NCBI GenBank assembly: GCA_031261905.1
Contig: JAISIS010000178.1
Coordinates: forward strand, 1-6,239
Source of the DNA: Burkholderiaceae bacterium
GTDB lineage: Bacteria > Pseudomonadota > Gammaproteobacteria > Burkholderiales > Burkholderiaceae_D
Direction: 5' to 3'
DNA length: 6,239 bases
Shown: positions 5,858 to 6,239 of the stretch, piece by piece
Layout of the letters: each line of letters opens with the position of its first letter
Numbering within the stretch: position 1 is the first letter of the stretch
Translations under genes and position numbers: made by a program
Notes under the pieces: model-generated
Told to the model about the DNA's origin: nothing
The model's input: the letters and a program-made list of their open reading frames with translations, nothing else
The model's database searches: none

Positions 5858-6239
5858 TTACGGTTTGGTCCGGTAATTCTGCACCGCCGTCAGACTGTCT
5901 GACAGGGTGGGCAGATTCACCGCCACATTCTTGTCCATGATATGCGCCAGCGTTTCCCTAGCGGCTTTCACCCGGGGAGAAGTGACGTCAAAGTAGGTGT
6001 CTATCATCCTTATCGCCGCTTTCATGTCGCCGGAAAAAGAGCTGTGATCGCGCGCCATCATGGAAACGCGCGCGCCAAGCAGCCTGAGCATGAGATTCTC
6101 CCGCAGGAAGTACGCCTGTTCCGGCGAAAGGATCAGCGCATCCGGGGCCTCCACATTGCGCACATGCACGAGCGAGCGCATTTCGCCCCAGAATTCACCC
6201 GTCCACCGCTTCCATATGGCCGCCACCGCAGACCACCAG
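5858..6239 (-). CDS. hemX: HemX, C-terminal part (gene runs past right edge)
   Basis: The frame is open from the right edge to TAA at 5858-5860, giving about 126 residues. It starts WWSAVAAIWKRW and contains RSLVHVRNVEAPDALILSPE, QAYFLRENLMLRLLGARVSM, DMKAAIRMIDTYFD and the ending TAVQNYRTKP. The combination of LVxVRxV, SPEQAYFLRENLxLRLLxAR and a following helical stretch is the conserved C-terminal domain of HemX, an inner-membrane protein often misannotated as uroporphyrinogen-III C-methyltransferase. No catalytic motif of that enzyme can be judged here. The GTG at 6226 is internal, not the start: the frame continues upstream without a stop. Its position directly before hemY supports the hemCDXY arrangement. 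Confidence 0.93.
   Translation of the reverse strand, partial: WWSAVAAIWKRWTGEFWGEMRSLVHVRNVEAPDALILSPEQAYFLRENLMLRLLGARVSMMARDHSSFSGDMKAAIRMIDTYFDVTSPRVKAARETLAHIMDKNVAVNLPTLSDSLTAVQNYRTKP

Overview
The window looks like a chromosomal segment of a motile Gram-negative bacterium, most likely a betaproteobacterium. The main reason is the hemX-hemY pair (seen in beta- and gammaproteobacteria). FliA-type flagellin promoters and flagellins with flagellin-IN repeats fit this placement. A Burkholderiales, possibly Oxalobacteraceae, origin is my inference and is not proven by the sequence.

Layout. Positions 1-1168 (minus) hold a flagellin gene cut by the left edge; its C-terminal D0/D1 half is outside the window. 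Positions 1169-1572 are non-coding apart from one possible 20-codon ORF. This gap holds the 3' untranslated region and intrinsic terminator of the next flagellin, then a near-consensus sigma-28 promoter for the first one. Positions 1573-3084 (minus) are a complete 503-residue flagellin with its own leader and a weaker sigma-28-like promoter. Positions 3225-3748 are the second large gap. It carries an orphan terminator with a UUCG tetraloop at 3381-3407 and, just upstream of it on the minus strand, the decayed remains of a HicA-type toxin gene (about 3462-3599). I see nothing in 3225-3380, and no convincing promoter in 3672-3748. Positions 3749-4627 (plus) encode an exported Sel1-repeat protein. 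It converges, with only 27 bp between stops, on hemY (4655-5845, minus). hemY follows the 3' end of hemX (5858 to the right edge, minus), and the two form one operon.

How the parts work together. The two flagellins are filament subunits that appear to be transcribed as separate, terminator-insulated units under the late flagellar sigma factor, so their ratio could be set independently. hemX and hemY are inner-membrane proteins linked to the tetrapyrrole pathway, normally at the end of a hemC-hemD-hemX-hemY operon. The Sel1 protein is a periplasmic or secreted solenoid of unknown partner.

I did not find an evident new multi-gene system. The most notable items are the frameshifted hicA relic, which ordinary ORF calling misses; the pair of strongly diverged, independently transcribed flagellins; and a possible micro-ORF abutting the flagellin terminator whose start region copies that of the flagellin gene.
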